Part shown: positions 45,450 through 59,129 of the stretch, piece after piece
How positions within the stretch are numbered: position 1 is the stretch's first letter
Layout of the letters: each line of letters opens with the position of its first letter
Origin: Rosa chinensis
Taxonomy: Eukaryota; Streptophyta; Magnoliopsida; Rosales; Rosaceae
NCBI RefSeq assembly: GCF_002994745.2
Contig: NC_037088.1
Location: forward strand, 64,622,397 to 64,686,396
Direction of reading: 5' to 3'
DNA: 64,000 nt
Notes under the pieces: model-generated
The model's database searches: none
What the model saw: the letters and a program-made list of their open reading frames with translations, nothing else
What the model was told of the DNA's origin: nothing
Program-made: the position numbers and the translations under genes

Positions 45450-45735
45450 AAACAAACCAGGAAGCCAAATGCGATGCCGTTGATGACACTATGAGAGAGG
45501 GCAACAGCCGAGAGATGAAGATCTCCGGAGATGCCCAACAAAGATGGTGGTGATGGACTGGATCAGGTACTGAAAGTCTGAAACAGACTTGTAAACGCCA
45601 CCGGAGCTGCGATTTTCCACAGCTTCACCGTCTCCTTCCAACAAACCGACATGGCCTCCTCAAAGCTCTTCTCCGGAGCGTAGTCCCGCTCCGGCTCGGT
45701 CTTGTTGCTCAGCAAGGGAACTGTTTGTGTTTCCA
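45450..45735 (-). pseudogene. Orphan MATE exon 1
   Basis: Starts METQTVPLLS and continues to CWKETVKLWKIAAPVAFTSL, then an inserted repeat (CAGACTTTCAG) near 45573 and an extra base in GHLGDL (near 45532) break the frame. It ends at the usual CTTCCTG|GTTTGT donor near 45458. No exon 2 follows. Confidence 0.85.
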
Positions 45736-46194
45736 TTTCAAATTTTGATAGCAAGGAAGCTAAGATTTTTTTATTTTTTATTTTTATTTTTATTTTTTTA
45801 TCAGAAACCAAGTTAAGCTAGCTATATAGACCAGAAACTAATGTTGAGAAAGAGTACGTAGAGCTAGAACAGCAATGTTGGAATGTAGTTGATTTATGTT
45901 ACAAAAATAACTTGGATCACTGATTAACTAAGGGTCCCATATTCAGAGTATCTTTATTTTGACGTCTTCTTCTAACAAATTCAAGTATTTATTGGTTTGC
46001 ATAAGGCCAGGTATGTCATGTCAATGGAACACGACGATCAAAGTAATGGGGGTACGAAATTTTCACAATGTGGTTGAGTGAATTGAATCCGAAACATAGG
46101 ATAGAGAAATGTGGTAAGGAATGGTCTCTTGGTAACTAGTTCGTAAAATAAATTTAAGTGTGTCGGTGTATGATTTTGGGAAGCATGTATATTG

Positions 46195-46330
46195 ATAGAT
46201 CGAGATGCAAATCTGGACACCATAGGAGATGCGTTCCCAATGACATTGTGAAAAGTACTGAAATAACATTGCTATTGCAACTGGAGCTGCAACTCTTTTA
46301 AAACATCGCCTCATCGAAGCTACTCGCCGG
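46195..46330 (-). pseudogene. MATE exon 1 fragment
   Basis: Pieces AAPVAIAMLFQY and NVIGN(A)SYG of an exon 1 resembling gene 2, joined by a deletion that removed the FVGHLGDL part. Heavily decayed. Confidence 0.65.
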
Positions 46331-47013
46331 TGCGCATAGTCCTAAGGCTCAGATGGGTTGGATTTGATGACCAGGGATGTTCACAAATCAGAAGCCATTA
46401 ATTGCTAGCTCCACGCAACACTTTTTAGTTATGTGATTTCTGTACTGAAATTTGTAGTACCATTACAAGGGTGATGACTTGAGCTAGCTGCATTTAATGT
46501 TACAAACTGAGGTCTCACATTAACAGATTAACAGGTCCCATAAGGTAAGGTCTGTATATAAACGTACATGTCTAGTGTCTACGTACATCTTCAGCTAGAG
46601 TGCCATAATTATCTCATTCAATTCAAATGGAAGTTTAGAAATTTACCAGAACATTTTTTTTTTCTTGCGATGCAATAAATATATTTGTTACTTTATTTTA
46701 CTAATACAATGTACATTATTCCATTTCCTGCCATTCTAATTAACTAACACATTAACCACTAAATAGCTTGATTAAACCTTAATTAATCTACTTAAACTGG
46801 CTGCCATGTTATCAGCTGCTCAGCTTGCCCCTTGATATTCGAACACAGATGAGTGTGGGAGGAGCATGTTGAAAGATGAGCCTCAACTATTCAAGAATTA
46901 AACTTAGGAAACTTAAACCTGAGTGCCTTTCACCTTAAATCTATGCAGCAACAACGTGAGCTTTAATTTCATGTTTATGTTCTTGGAGGAAGCTTTATTT
47001 TATATACAACTAT
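46331..47013. other. Spacer 3' of MATE gene 3
   Basis: Similar in order and wording to the flanks at 24.7-25.3, 51.3-51.7 and 58.6-59.1 kb, which are copies of the same inter-MATE spacer. No gene. Confidence 0.5.
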
Positions 47014-49483
47014 CAGCAACCTATCTTCTCAGTTCTTATTTCCTTGCTCCCCCATTTCTTTATGCGCTTGGTCGTTTGCTTCACCTGAAACATATAGAAA
47101 TTCAATCAAGAGTTGTACAACAATACAAAGGAAATGATTAAGTTTGTAAATGAGTTCTACTATCTACTTGCTTAATTTACTTACCTCATTGTCCCAGTTG
47201 ATTCTGGAAGTCATAATCAATAGGAATAAGATCTGAAGAGCACTTCCGCATATTATGCCACCATAAAGTCCCTATGTCGTAAAATCCACAATTAAGCAGA
47301 AAGGTTTGTATATATGTAACATTATTTGTAGGGGAAAATAGAGAAATGTTACCATTGGACCCAAATTTGCTTTAAATCCAAGAAAGATTGCAAGTGGGAG
47401 CCCAAATAGATAATAAGCAGCCAAATTTATATAAGCTACCATCACTTGCCATCCACCTCCAACAGCAACACCTGCAAATGAAATGGGTACTTTGAAGCTC
47501 GATACATAACATGATCTAGAAGAAGTCGCACTAAAACTTACCTGTTAAAACTTGTGCAACACTACTAAGAAGCATGGTTACACCAAGAAAGTAAGCTAAA
47601 CGAGCAACAGCTTGCTGCATAACTTTGCTGTCGGTGAAAACACTGGCAATATAGTCTCTACTTATGAAGATAAAAGTCATAGACAATATGCCAACGACGA
47701 GAGATTGTAAGACTGCAACGCAGATGGAATATTTGGCAGCTCTGGGATGCCCCATCCCTAGTTCATTCGAGACTCGAATGCTAGATTATTAACAAAGACA
47801 TGATTATATTTGTTAGCTAACAACACCAAAAAAAATGGAAACAGTACAGAAACATAGGCAGCATTTACCTTATAGCAGCATTTATTCCTGCCAAAAACAT
47901 GATTTCCCAACTCTGAAAGTTCAAGCTAACAATGAAAAACCAAAAGCATTTTAGACTCATCATCACAAGTACACAATGCATAAGAAGACAGGAAAATTGT
48001 GATGCTCTTACCATATAGAAAAGGAACCAAGAGCAATCACTGCATTTTCAAGTTGACCGGCAAGAATGTTCAGACTCATAGTGTACCACATCTCCAGGCA
48101 AAACATCATACATGAGGCAAGGGACAGCCTAGCAAAAGCCCACATGTCTTTAAATGCCAACCATGAAAATCCAGTCCAACCTTCCTTGCACAAAAATACA
48201 GCATACACAAACTGACAAATTGCAACTTCCCAATATGTGATATTATAAGCTACAGCTGCACCATTAAGCCCCCAGTCGAGTACGCTAATGAAGAGATACA
48301 GAAATCCTGTGTGTGTGACTAGAGCCGCAAAGGAGATCCATGTGATGATCCCCACCTTGCTCTGAGCCTGTAGGAACTTTTGGGTGGGCAAATTGATGGA
48401 AAAGGAGAACATCTGAGGGATTATCAACAGACTATATTTTCCAGCAAACTCGGCTATATTGTCTTCTTGGCCTAAAATCTTTAGGAATGGAGTGGCGAAA
48501 ATGTAAAGTGATGAAAGGAGGAAACAAGTGATGGCTAGGATAATGCAGGAGCGCTGCATATAGATACCAAGTGAGTCTACTTGGCCTGCTCCATATGCTT
48601 GACCACAAAGAGTTCCAAGTGCAATTGCCATACCTTGCTGCATTCATAATTAATGTACAAGTCGTATGAATTTTTAACTAGGTGTCCTTATTATTAGCAC
48701 CATTTTTGAGAAAGACAGAGGATCTATCTAATAAATGAAGAAAGACACCATAAACGTATAAGTCCAAGAAAGTTAGTCCAAAGGTATTTCTTAGGACGAT
48801 CTCTCTAGTTCAAATTTTTTTTCTCAAGATAAAAAATTTCAAAAAAATAGAGAAAATTACAATTACCCTCTGTGAGCCTTGGACCCTTGATCACATAGTA
48901 TGCATATGAACTTTAGGATATGCTTTTTGGAAAGAGAAGTTGCATCAAATCGATAGTACGTCAAGTAATAACAATATAATTAACTACCATATTCTTGCGA
49001 GTAAAATGTAATTAACATAGTTTACTCTAGAATATACACCTAAAGAGTTGAAGGTGTACGTGTCATATTTGGACTTTTGTTTTAGGTCCAAACCTGTGGA
49101 TATCAACCTTACACGACAGAGAAATACTCGATATGTCACATAAAAACACTATGCATACAAACAAATGGAAGTCAACAATTGATAAAGTAGAGAGATTCAA
49201 GGTTCAAACAAACCAGGAAGCCGAAGGCGATGGCGTTGATGACATTATGACAGAGGGAAACGGCGGAGAGCTGAAGGTCTCCGAGATGTCCGACAAAGAT
49301 AGTAGTGACGGACTGAATCAGGTACTGAAAAAGAGTCGTAAAAGCCACCGGAGCTGCAACTTTCCACAGCTTCACTGTCTCCTTCCCACCAACTGACAGG
49401 CCCTCCCTGAAGCTCTTCACCTGAGCATAGTCGAGCTCTGGCTCGGCCTTGATGCTCAGCAAGGGAACTGTTTGTGTTTCCAT
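47014..49483 (-). CDS. MATE efflux transporter (DETOXIFICATION family), gene 3
   Basis: Exons 49483-49214, 48637-48012, 47925-47869, 47780-47542, 47471-47353, 47271-47185 and 47084-47014, with sites and phases identical to gene 2. Begins METQTVPLLSIKAEPEL; GMAIALGTLCGQAYGAG, FNI-type helices, IRVSNELGMGHPRAAKYS and VAVGGGWQVMVAYINL are conserved, and the C-terminus is a basic KRIKKWGSKE tail. All frames are open. The exon 1 box has GGKETVKLW where the others have WKETVKLW. Likely plasma-membrane or tonoplast H+ antiporter; substrate unknown. Confidence 0.93.
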
Positions 49484-51720
49484 TTGAATTTTTGATTGAA
49501 AAGAAAGCAAAGCTAGGTGGATCAGAAATGAGTGCCGAGAAATAGTGCTAGCTGCTCCCTCCAAAGAAGGTAGTGGTAAAGTGAGGGACTCTTTCTGTTT
49601 GTATCTTGTTTCAACATATATGATTTGGAGCCCACAAACCCCACGTTGGAATGTAGTAGATGACGTTGTTATTATGACACATGTGTCTTGTGCGGGTTGG
49701 ATAATCAAAAGTAGCCGAAAATATCTGAATCTCATCCAATAATCTTAAGTTCTTAACTGTAGCTAATTAAATAACACAGTGGACTTCCTTCTTTAAAAAA
49801 AAAACATAGTGAACTTTTTTTCTTCAAAATAAAAGTGAAATTGGCAAATGATGCTTTGAGTTTTTTTTTTTTTTTCTTTTTCTTTCTGCATGGCATTGTA
49901 ATATCCGATTAACTCAGTCTTACCATTTTATCAGATGAGTATCATTATCGATCAACAAGTCTGAGCTTTAATGTCACAATTGTGCTAAACATGAGCCCAT
50001 AACTGTTTGGAGAACATTCATACTCATAGTTTGATGAATGGTCCCCAAAGATAGAATTTGGTTATTAATTAAGATGATACAAAGATTGACCTCAATTTTT
50101 TCTCTTACATAAATTTCAAGCAGCTTGAGGAAGCTTTTTTCGATCCCATATTCCCATATGCCTATCAGTAAGACATCTTCGTTCTCGTTTTAATTTCTTG
50201 GCTTACCCACTTCGATCTATATGCGTTTTCTTGTTTTCGATCTTCACCTGCAATATACAGCAATTCACTCATTAACTGCAACAAAACGCATACATATACT
50301 GCGGAATCTATATATCAATATATGGCTTAACTCATCTGTAGGTGTATACTAGATTTGACATGCACATCGATCACACAGGGACTTGAAAATGCAAATCTGA
50401 AACTACAATTGCATATAAGACAAAAACACATATATTGCACTCACATACACACATGCATATATAATTATAAAGAAACAAATATGTAGATCCTTAGAACAGG
50501 GAATGTGTATACCTGCTGGAATTGATGTAGCCATCTCAAATACAGATCTCCTGTACTTCTCTTTGTTTGATGTCTATCTATGAGCAAGAACTGAATAGCT
50601 CATCTCAAAGAGGGTACAGGGACCTAGTATTTATAGTGAAAATATCCTAATACATGCGCGCAATGCCCTCCCATAAAGGAAAATTGTAATCACAATAATG
50701 TCTGTAATCACTATGATATATGTATTCCGACATCTTAGTGCTTGATTCAAGTTATATATTTAGGTCTCTCAATATATTCATTTGATTCATATGATAAATA
50801 TATTTAACAGGAAATATGAATTACTTAATATCTCTAATTACTTGATCTATTAGTAACAGTAATTGTTGTGCTAATTAAATATAAGCTTGTAATTGTTCAA
50901 TTTCAACTTACAGGACTAATATTTTAAAAAATTAGTTCATGATAATATGGGTTTTGAAACTAGATTTTACTTGAGTACCTCTTTGTCCCAATTGATTCTA
51001 CAAACTGAGATCTCAAAGTAACAGATCCCATATAGTAATGTCTGATATGATTTGGTGGGATTCGATTCCTCAATTTGCACTTTCTTTTTGTGCCCGAGAC
51101 CGTTTAGGTCTTCCTAATTTTCGTTTTAGCTAGTTTGTAGTGCTTTAGTTGTTCTTCAAGAGGCTTGTCTTGAATTTGAGGGGCAAGTTTGTTGTCTTCC
51201 CCTGGCACCGTCTTGATGTACTAGATGTTCTTTTTCTTATAATATTTTTACCTCGCTTTGTCGAGGTTTGCTAAAAAAAAAATAAAAAAAATGTCTATCT
51301 CTCTGTCAAAGAAGTCTAGTGTCGACATCTTCAGCTAGCTAGAGTGACAAGTTAAGACATTCACCAGAGCATTTTTTAAAATTGCAATCTAGTTATTATA
51401 TTTTTTATTTCATATCTAATCGGTATAATAAGAAAGAAGTCTTGTCTTCCCACTTATTGAATGGAAGCCTCAACTTCTTTCTGATATTCATTGGTTGAAA
51501 TTCAGTACATCAATCGTAGTCATACGATGGAAATTGTTTGATCTCTCTTTCCTACCATTCTAATTCGCTAACACATTAACGACTAAATAGCTTGCTCAAA
51601 TCTCACTTAACCTAATCAACCAAGTAAACTGGCTGCCATGTTACCAGCTGCTTAGCTTCCCCTTCTTTATTTGAACCCAGAAATGAGTGACGGAGCATGT
51701 TGGCACATGAGCCTACACTG
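49484..51720. other. Spacer with a MATE exon 7 relic
   Basis: Promoter of MATE gene 3, then AT-rich spacer. A decayed exon 7 with its acceptor (minus strand, TTGCAG|GTGAAGATCGAAAAC) lies at about 50195-50248. Otherwise nothing recognised. Confidence 0.45.
50195..50248 (-). pseudogene. MATE exon 7 relic
   Basis: Acceptor plus KIENKKT-like basic sequence and GTGGGTAAGCCAAG, matching the KKWGSQE tail coding of the other copies at several positions. No stop or neighbouring exons kept. Confidence 0.45.
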
Positions 51721-53157
51721 TTCATGAGCACTGTTCATACAGTTAAATGACTGTGTTGCCCTCGAACTCAATAGATAGAAAGAAACAGTGGTTGATTTTG
51801 GAAATGCCGGTTTTGCTCTTGAGTTTACTGAATAAAGAAAACACGTGATATTGTAGTGCGATGGTGAAGGTTCGATTGAAGGCTGGCATCGGACGAATAT
51901 ATCGATCTTCATCGTTAATACTGGTGGAGCAAGATTCTGAACAGATTACAAGTAAGACAGGCTGGGTTTACAGAGTTTATATGCCATATTTGATATCAAA
52001 TTTGGGATTTTGTATTCTTGATTTGATGTAAGATTTCAAGGAGGAAAGATTAGGGACCTGGGTCTGGGTTTGTTTTGGATTGTTCTACCATGATTTCTAA
52101 TTTGTTTCATTTATTCTTTGTCAGTTGTTGCCCAAGGGCGGGTGATTGAAGCAGAGGATATATACGGTTCGTATTCCTGATTGCTCCGAGCACCTCATTT
52201 TTGTTTGGTCTAATTATTTATGTCAAAACCCACGTTTCTATTCATCAAAATCGTTACTGGGTTTTGAAAAGAAGAACATGAAGGTGGCTCTTTTACAGTT
52301 TCATACCTTTTTTTGGATTCGTCTATATCGCTTGAGGAGGGATTAGATTGGAAGTTTCAGGCTTTATTTTTGTTTATTACTATTGAAATTTGGTTTTGAC
52401 CTAAATGAAATTTTAATGTCTGCTCTTTAATTGATAGTCTGGTTGCGTTTTGTAAAACATAGATATTTTGGCATCTGTTTTGCTTCCAACTGAATTTTTT
52501 TTTGGTAGGCTGAAATAGTAAATATATGAATCATGCGAATGAAAATTATACAATAATGAGTGCAATTTTATGATTTTCTGTTCCAAGTTAAGTTAACAAT
52601 GATTGTTATGGTTTTAGTTTAGTTGTGTATTGGTTGCACATCTTATATCATCATAGCTCTTATATGATCCAAATGAAAATTAAATTACAGTAAGCTGATC
52701 GTTGGAAAAAGGTTTTCGGAGCAGGTTAAAACTCTGAAAGGATTTGTAGAGGCAAAATTTGTTGGTGAAATACTGAAATTCATTACGGTTTCCTATTGTG
52801 TTTTGATATAGGTTAGCAAACTTTTCTTATTGGGTTCGCCTCATTGAAATGTAGAAATGTGATCCACTTTTTGTATATAGAGGGAAAAACGAATAAATGG
52901 AAATTAAAAGCTTTCCAGGTGTAGGATGAAAAACTGGTGTGATTATTATTCTGTGTGTGAAAGGTTTGAACTTATAAGCAGTGCCACTATTGTGTTTGAG
53001 ATGCTCAAGTGAACTCTCAAATAAGAACGGAGCATAGGACCTACCTAGATTCAGAAGAGCCTCTTCACCCAGCTAAACCAACCGTTAATAGACTAAGGGT
53101 CTTCCTTTACCCAGCAATGATCCTATCTCTAAATCCCCATTGTTAATGTTTCGTTTA

Positions 53158-53196
53158 TAAAAAAAAAAAAATAAAAAAAAAAATAAAAAAAAACTG
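53158..53196. repeat. A-rich homopolymer tract
   Basis: Long A-runs interrupted by single T. Confidence 0.8.
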
Positions 53197-54829
53197 CTTT
53201 TAGATGAATTTATTTGAAAACAGGGGTCAATTAATCATCAGTTTGATGGAAAAAAGTTACCAGTAAGCATGACAATATTGAAATGAGCATACTACCATTG
53301 TCATGACTAAATGCATTTCGAGTGGTGGAGCTTTGCTTCATGTTTCAAGGACCTTAAGATAAATTAAAATCAGTTTTGCTTTTAGTGTGCTATGCTTTCA
53401 GTTTTAAAGGTCTGCTAACAAGAAAAGAAAAAACAAAAAGAATTTATGTTACTGTTGCTACTAGGAATCTGTTAAAGGGTTGCAAGTCGTGTCACTCTGT
53501 TGTGACTATTTCAGTCACCAACAACAAAAGACTACCTCCAAACTGACCCTCTCCTTACAACACAGCAAGAGTAGTAGAGGAAATAAACTGCTTGAAGGTG
53601 GTTGTAGGTCATGTGCTATCTCTCATTATTCTTGCATCTTTTTGCAGTTTTTGTGCCCGTGAGGCATAAGCTCCTCTACTGGTTGCTGCTTTTTTGCCCT
53701 TCTCTTTTTTCGGGATTTACTCTATTGCCATAAACAGGCTCTGGAGGAGAGAGTCCGAACCAGCTATTTGCACCTCTTTGTTCCGATCTGTTTTGGTTTT
53801 TTGATCAACATAGACAGAGAGAAGAAAGCAGAGGGAGCTGGGTAGAAGAAGAAGAGATTACGAATTGCATTTTCAGAGCTCTTTTGCCCGTTCTCCTATC
53901 AGGTATTTCAGTCTGTTGCCCTTGCCACCTGTTCATCTGCCGAGCCAATTCGGTTTCTCGCGCATCTTCCTCAGAGCCATTTCTCAGCTGTCTTTTGCCC
54001 AAATGATACCGTCGGTTTGTTTGCTCGACACAGAGAGAAAAGAGCGAAGAATCAAATCGAAACCTGAGCACAAACTTTTCATTTTTAAAATTGCAACTGA
54101 GGCGAGTAGAAGAAAGAAGAACAAGAATAAAGGAGCTTGAAATTTTTCACTGAATGATAAGGTTGGTAATTCAATTCCATTTGTTTCCCATAATTTGAAA
54201 GCTTAGTTTAATTTCGTGGATAGAACAAAGTGATAATCGTCCGTGTGCCCATTTTATTCATCTAGAGTTTGACGAATCGGAAGAGCCGGAGTGATCTGAT
54301 TGCCAATATACGAAATTAACAATGAAGTTTTGTTCGAACGCTATTATCTAATGTACTCATCATTGATAGTCTCTTAGTCATCTTTTCAAACACTATTATC
54401 GAATGAATATATGCTGGATTGATGGAGGTGGAGAGAGCAATGTCCACAGATTGAGTTTGAGGTGATATTGGGTATCTGGGGTTTTGTTCTTTGGTGGTTT
54501 GCAAATTTGGTTATTGGGTTTTGATATTGATAGTTTATGCATGGAGATTTACAGAATTGGAACTGGGTGAAAAGTCCAGCCATCCACTTAGTTATACATT
54601 TATAGTTTGACTCCTGCATGCCAGTTCTGAAAAAGCCCCATTTAGTAATCTAATTCTAAGATTATTCTTATATGTTCTGATAACTGGTCTAAAAGCACCA
54701 TTTACGGATGGATCTTATGTTGCTCAAGATTTGTAAAGTTGGCAAAGGTAAAATAGGGGATCTCTTTGTTGCTCTTAGTTTGTATCTGTGCATGTTTAGC
54801 TCATGGGATCCATATATTCTCCTGCAGGA

Positions 54830-55560
54830 AGAAGAGGCTTTGAGGAATCCGGCTTCTTGAATGAGGTGGCAGGGGTGGTTAGTACCGTTAAGTAATTAGG
54901 AGTTGCTCTTTTTGTTTGCATAGCTTCCAGCTCCCGCAACGATGATACCCCCAATACTAAAGTAAACTAATAGCAGTTTGGTTGGATTTTAAGTTATTTC
55001 AAATGTTCTGCAGATTGCAACTGTCTCAATACTGTTGTTTCCAGCATTGGGAGAAAGCCTTTGACGGTCTTGCTCCAAGTGAATACGAGTGGAGAATAAT
55101 GTAAGTTAACTGTATTTGAGCTACAACTTTCACAGAAATGTTTTGTCTATTTCTTTTTGTACCTATAAGTGGATTAAATATTTCTCAATTAGTTATTAAG
55201 TTAGGGAATCGGAAGATTGTTTACGAATGATCTGTTCTTCATTATATTGTATTGGTGTTTGTAATGCACAATATCTTTGTTTTATTGATTGTAATTTTTA
55301 GTATGTTTTTGTTCATTGTTTGATTTCTTTATTGTGATTATACCTTTTCATATGGTTTAGAACAAATATACCTTATAAGGAAACTAATCCTTGGAGAACC
55401 ATTCATGGTTTGTATATTTAGGCGAACACCGTTTGCTGCAGCCAAATCAAGAAGCTTCTGGTGCTGCTTCTATGGCTTGGACGACGGCTCACCCGCTTGA
55501 GGAGTTCTTTGAAGCAGATAGGAAGATTGATGACGAAATGTCATGGTTGTATATGGTACA
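54830..55560 (+). pseudogene. Unrecognised gene-fragment-like exons
   Basis: Exon-like segments lie between AG and GT at about 54830-54890, 55017-55100 and 55423-55556. The longest reads EHRLLQPNQEASGAASMAWT then HPLEEFFEADRKIDDEMSWL, acidic and amphipathic, and ends at ATATG|GTACAT. I do not recognise the family. Compatible with captured exons in a Helitron. Confidence 0.3.
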
Positions 55561-57113
55561 TGCTTTTTGTTTCCATTGTTTTCTATTGTTCAGTGCATTT
55601 ATGATTGGGAGAATTGGATTGTATACTTAGCGAGGATCAATTGAAGAAACTTATTGCAAGGCAGAGGTTAATTAGTTTTACTTTTCATATAGGGTGTGAA
55701 TGCACCTTTTGATGACTCACATTAGGATTTAGTTGGTCATCAGAAAATAAAAGCATTTCAATTATATTTTTTTGGTCACTAAAAAGAATCTCAATACTGT
55801 AAGGTTGGTACTACCCGAAATATCAATTTCAGTCTTTTGGTCACAAAATAATCTAAATATTGCAAGATTGGTAGTATGCATCTCGTTGACCTGCAAATTT
55901 TTACCGTGGTCAGTAGAACATAGAACTAGAGCTATACAGGATAAATGTATATACATTTTTCAAGAATTGTTGATCATTGTTGGGGTCCAGGAGTCTTCTG
56001 CCCCGGTTTTAGTTTCTTTTGATATTTAGTTATAACCATTAGACCAATTAGAGCTGAAGTATAGTGAGAGATCAATTTTTCTAAGAGTAATAACTTCCAA
56101 GGGAATCGAAGTTGCAATAGAAAAGGTGCTCAAATGTCAAATATTGTTATTATTATACAATTGCTAGATGGGTTTATCAAAAGTCAGGAGTGCCCAAGAT
56201 AAGGAATTTGGTTGCAGTGATACTTGGAATTAAATTTTGTATTAGTGGGTGATCTGTATTATTAATTGAACTCAATATTGGTAGAGCATGAGAACTTCTA
56301 TTTGCGATTATCCAAGACATTTTACATAATTTCAACTTCTAATATTGACTCTCTGATGTCACGTCGTTCAATGTATGTCCGCAATACTGTTTGATGCATT
56401 ATGTATTGCTTTAGTGATAGATATTTAAGCTACTTCTATGTTGGGCATTAGGTGGAAGTTGGAAGGCATTTGAAGATTCTGAACTGCCTCTGAAGTCTTG
56501 GGATAATCTCAATAACCTAGGGTTTCTTCTGCTTAAAGAGACAAACATGCTGATGACTTAATGCTGGATGCTTCAGTCACCAAATCCTCTGTTTCCTAAT
56601 CCTGAGCGCCTTCCCAAAGTATGACCCATGCTTGGAAGTTCTTTAAAATTTCCTTTACATGAAAGGTGGTTTCCTTTGTTCGCAGAGCCTCTAGACTTCA
56701 TCACTGGTGCTTTCTGATGTACATAACAGTCTCCTGATAAACAATGCTTCATTGATTCATTATAAGACGTATGGTGGCCAGAAGAACTAGAGAGAAAAGG
56801 CGTTTTGTTTTCCATTCTTCCAAGATCATTTGGATAATTTTTATTCTTCAAAATGACAAACAAGCTTCTTCTTGGTCTTTAGGGATGCTGGGACTCCAAA
56901 TGTTGGTGGACTAAAAGTTAGTCAGTTCAGCTATGCTACTACTAACACTGTGAGATCAATATAACACTACGAAATCCTATATTTTCCAGACCAAGTTAGT
57001 GTCAATTATTTTTCCTACTTTCCCGATGTACTCTTTTTACATATTACAGAACATAGGCGAAACAATTGAGGTAAAAAAATAACCCCGCAGCAACGCGCGG
57101 GTTTAGCAATTAG

Positions 57114-57780
57114 TCAAGCACTCAAATGTCAAATCCTCACAATTTATCCCCCAAGTTCGATTTGTATTGCTATTAAGCCTTTTAATTTCTATCAAATATG
57201 ATGTCGTTGCTTAAGTGACCTCTAGTGACTTTCTAAGAGCACTTTAGGTGTTCCAAAATGAGAAATGGGTCTTGCGAAATTTAGGAACTGATTATTACAA
57301 GCAAAGAAATTGTCCCTGTGATTTTGGCAAGTCTTATACTATGTCGGTAAATGTTTGGACATGCTTTTTGAGAAAGAAGTTTTATGACAGAAACTGTGAC
57401 AATATAATTATTAAATTGCACATTTGCACATAACAACTCTAGGTATAGTAAATCATAATCTTTTTAGCTTTTCAAAAAAAAAAAAATCATAACATTTTTA
57501 GTAGACACGTACCGATATGGCGATATATAACAAATTAACAACCATATATTTGTGTGAGTAAAATGTAATTTATTTTCATAATTTACTCTAGCAAATGACA
57601 GTAAACCTAACGAGTTACTATGTCAAAAATATCTTATTGCCATTTTGGAGTTTTATAGAGAGAAAATCTTTAGTCTATACATAGTACATACAAACAATAA
57701 TGCGTAGATAAATAAATAGACATAATGCATATACAAACAAAGCAATGAGAGCAAATGATTGAGCCGGTAGAAATGCAAAC
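57114..57780. other. Duplicated MATE intron 1 sequence
   Basis: The block starting CTCAAATGTCAAATCC and containing GAGAAATGGGTCTTG recurs at 59496-59900; part (GTAAAATGTAATT... TTTACTCTAG) also matches intron 1 of MATE gene 3 at 48998-49030. It is therefore intron 1 of the pseudogene whose exon 1 lies just to the right. Confidence 0.65.
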
Positions 57781-57784
57781 TAAC

Positions 57785-58025
57785 CAGGAAGCCAAGGCGA
57801 TGGTGTTGATAACATTATGAGCGAGGGAAATAGCAGAGAGCTGAAGATCTCCGAGATGGCCGATGAAGATGGTGGTGATGGAATGAATCAGGTACTGAAA
57901 AAGAGTCGTACAAGCCACCGGAGCTGCAACTTTCCATAGCTTCACCGTCTCCTTCCAACCAACCGACAGGCCCTCCCCGAAGCTCTTCACCGGAGCATAG
58001 TCGCGTTCCGGCTTTCCATTTCAAT
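57785..58025 (-). pseudogene. MATE exon 1, damaged
   Basis: Reads APVKSFGEGLSVGWKETVKL, then VACTTLFQYLIHSITTIFIG and LQLSAISLAHNVINTIAL, ending at the CCTG|GTTAGT donor. The first codons are wrecked: the ATG is joined to ESRNA-type sequence by a deletion that removed QTVPLLS; a one-base loss shifts AFGFLV at the end. No exon 2 follows; intron 1 is cut by the Helitron-like end. Confidence 0.85.
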
Positions 58026-58029
58026 TTTT

Positions 58030-59095
58030 GCAGAAAAGAAACGAGTGAGCAGGGAGTCGAAGTTAGTGCCAAAAGATATATATACAGATCACGCCATTAG
58101 CTAATTTTAAATTATATTTAATATTTAAAAAGTACGAAGTTAAATAATAAAACTAAAACAAAAGAATATAAGAATAAAACAAGTTATGATCAATAGGATG
58201 ATCCAGGCTCACTCTATACGCATGCCAATATACCGGATCACAAGGCGTTTCTGGTGCAGTTGAAGTAACCTTGTGCGTAATTAAGTTGAAGAGTTACAAT
58301 CATTTTACTTTTCTAAACTTCACACCTAAAGTTGTTTATGCTCCTGAATTTCTATTTTAATTGCATGTGCCCTTATACTCTCCAAGTTGATCGATTATAA
58401 CTAATCTTTCAGTAATTCATCAATTTCTTCATATAGTGTTGCTTATTCAAACTAGTTTTTGGCCTTCAAACACACCATTTACATAGCCAAGGCTAAAAAT
58501 TGACCTTAATTACTTAGACTTGCATTGTCATTAATTTATGAAAATATTGACAAATTGTTTACTAATAGAACATATTGAAGAGTACAAGGGCATTTGTGAT
58601 CAAACCAACCGTTTTGAGATACAAATGATTTGTTATTTTATGCCTAAACAGTAGAATAAAAAAGAAGTCTTGACTTCCCACTTGTTGAATGGAAGCCTCA
58701 ACTTCTTTGTGATATTCATTGGTTGAAATTCTATACATAACTCGTATTCGTATGATGTACATTGTTCTCTTTCTTATCATTTTAATTATACTACTAGAAA
58801 AACTAGCCAATGCACACATATTAGGCTCACACAGATTAGCTAACACAGTAACGACTAAATAGCTTGCTTAAACCTCACTTAACCTAATCAGCTAGGTAAA
58901 TTGACTGCCATGTTATCAGCTGCTTAGCCTCCCCTTCTTTGTTTGAACACAAAAATGAGTGAGGGAGCATGTTGCCACATATGGGGCCTATACTGTTCTA
59001 GAGATAAAATTAGGAAACTTAAACCTGATCGAGTTTCTCCTTAAATCTATGCAGCAAACAAAGTTAGCTTTTCATGTTTATGTTCTTGGAGGAAA
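58030..59095. other. Inter-MATE spacer copy
   Basis: Promoter side of the damaged exon 1 and then a copy of the spacer also found at 46.7-46.9 and 51.5-51.7 kb (ACTGCCATGTTATCAGCTGC at 58900). No gene. Confidence 0.5.
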
Positions 59096-59129
59096 GTAGG
59101 AAACTTCATTTCATATATTGGTATTAACA

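Larger units (their letters stand above)
51722..57113 (+). mobile_element. Possible Helitron, about 5.4 kb, carrying gene-fragment-like segments
   Basis: The right end has the hairpin CCCGCAGCAACGCGCGGG at 57084-57101, then TTTAGCAATTAGT, matching the terminus at 42.6 kb. The left border is placed where the inter-MATE spacer (similar to that at 58.9 kb) stops after CTACACTGTTC and new sequence TCATGAGCACTGTTCATACA begins. Inside, 54830-55630 has exon-like pieces between splice-like sites. No Rep/helicase seen. Borders are inference. Confidence 0.4.

Noticed and set aside
53805..54140. Paired frames on both strands near 54 kb
   Set aside because: Overlapping frames in a purine/pyrimidine-biased stretch with no known motif; could be a captured leader exon but not supported as coding.
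57082..57101. GC hairpin as a transcription terminator
   Set aside because: Its near copy at 42.6 kb ends in CTAG-T and both abut sequence breaks, so a Helitron 3' end is the better reading.
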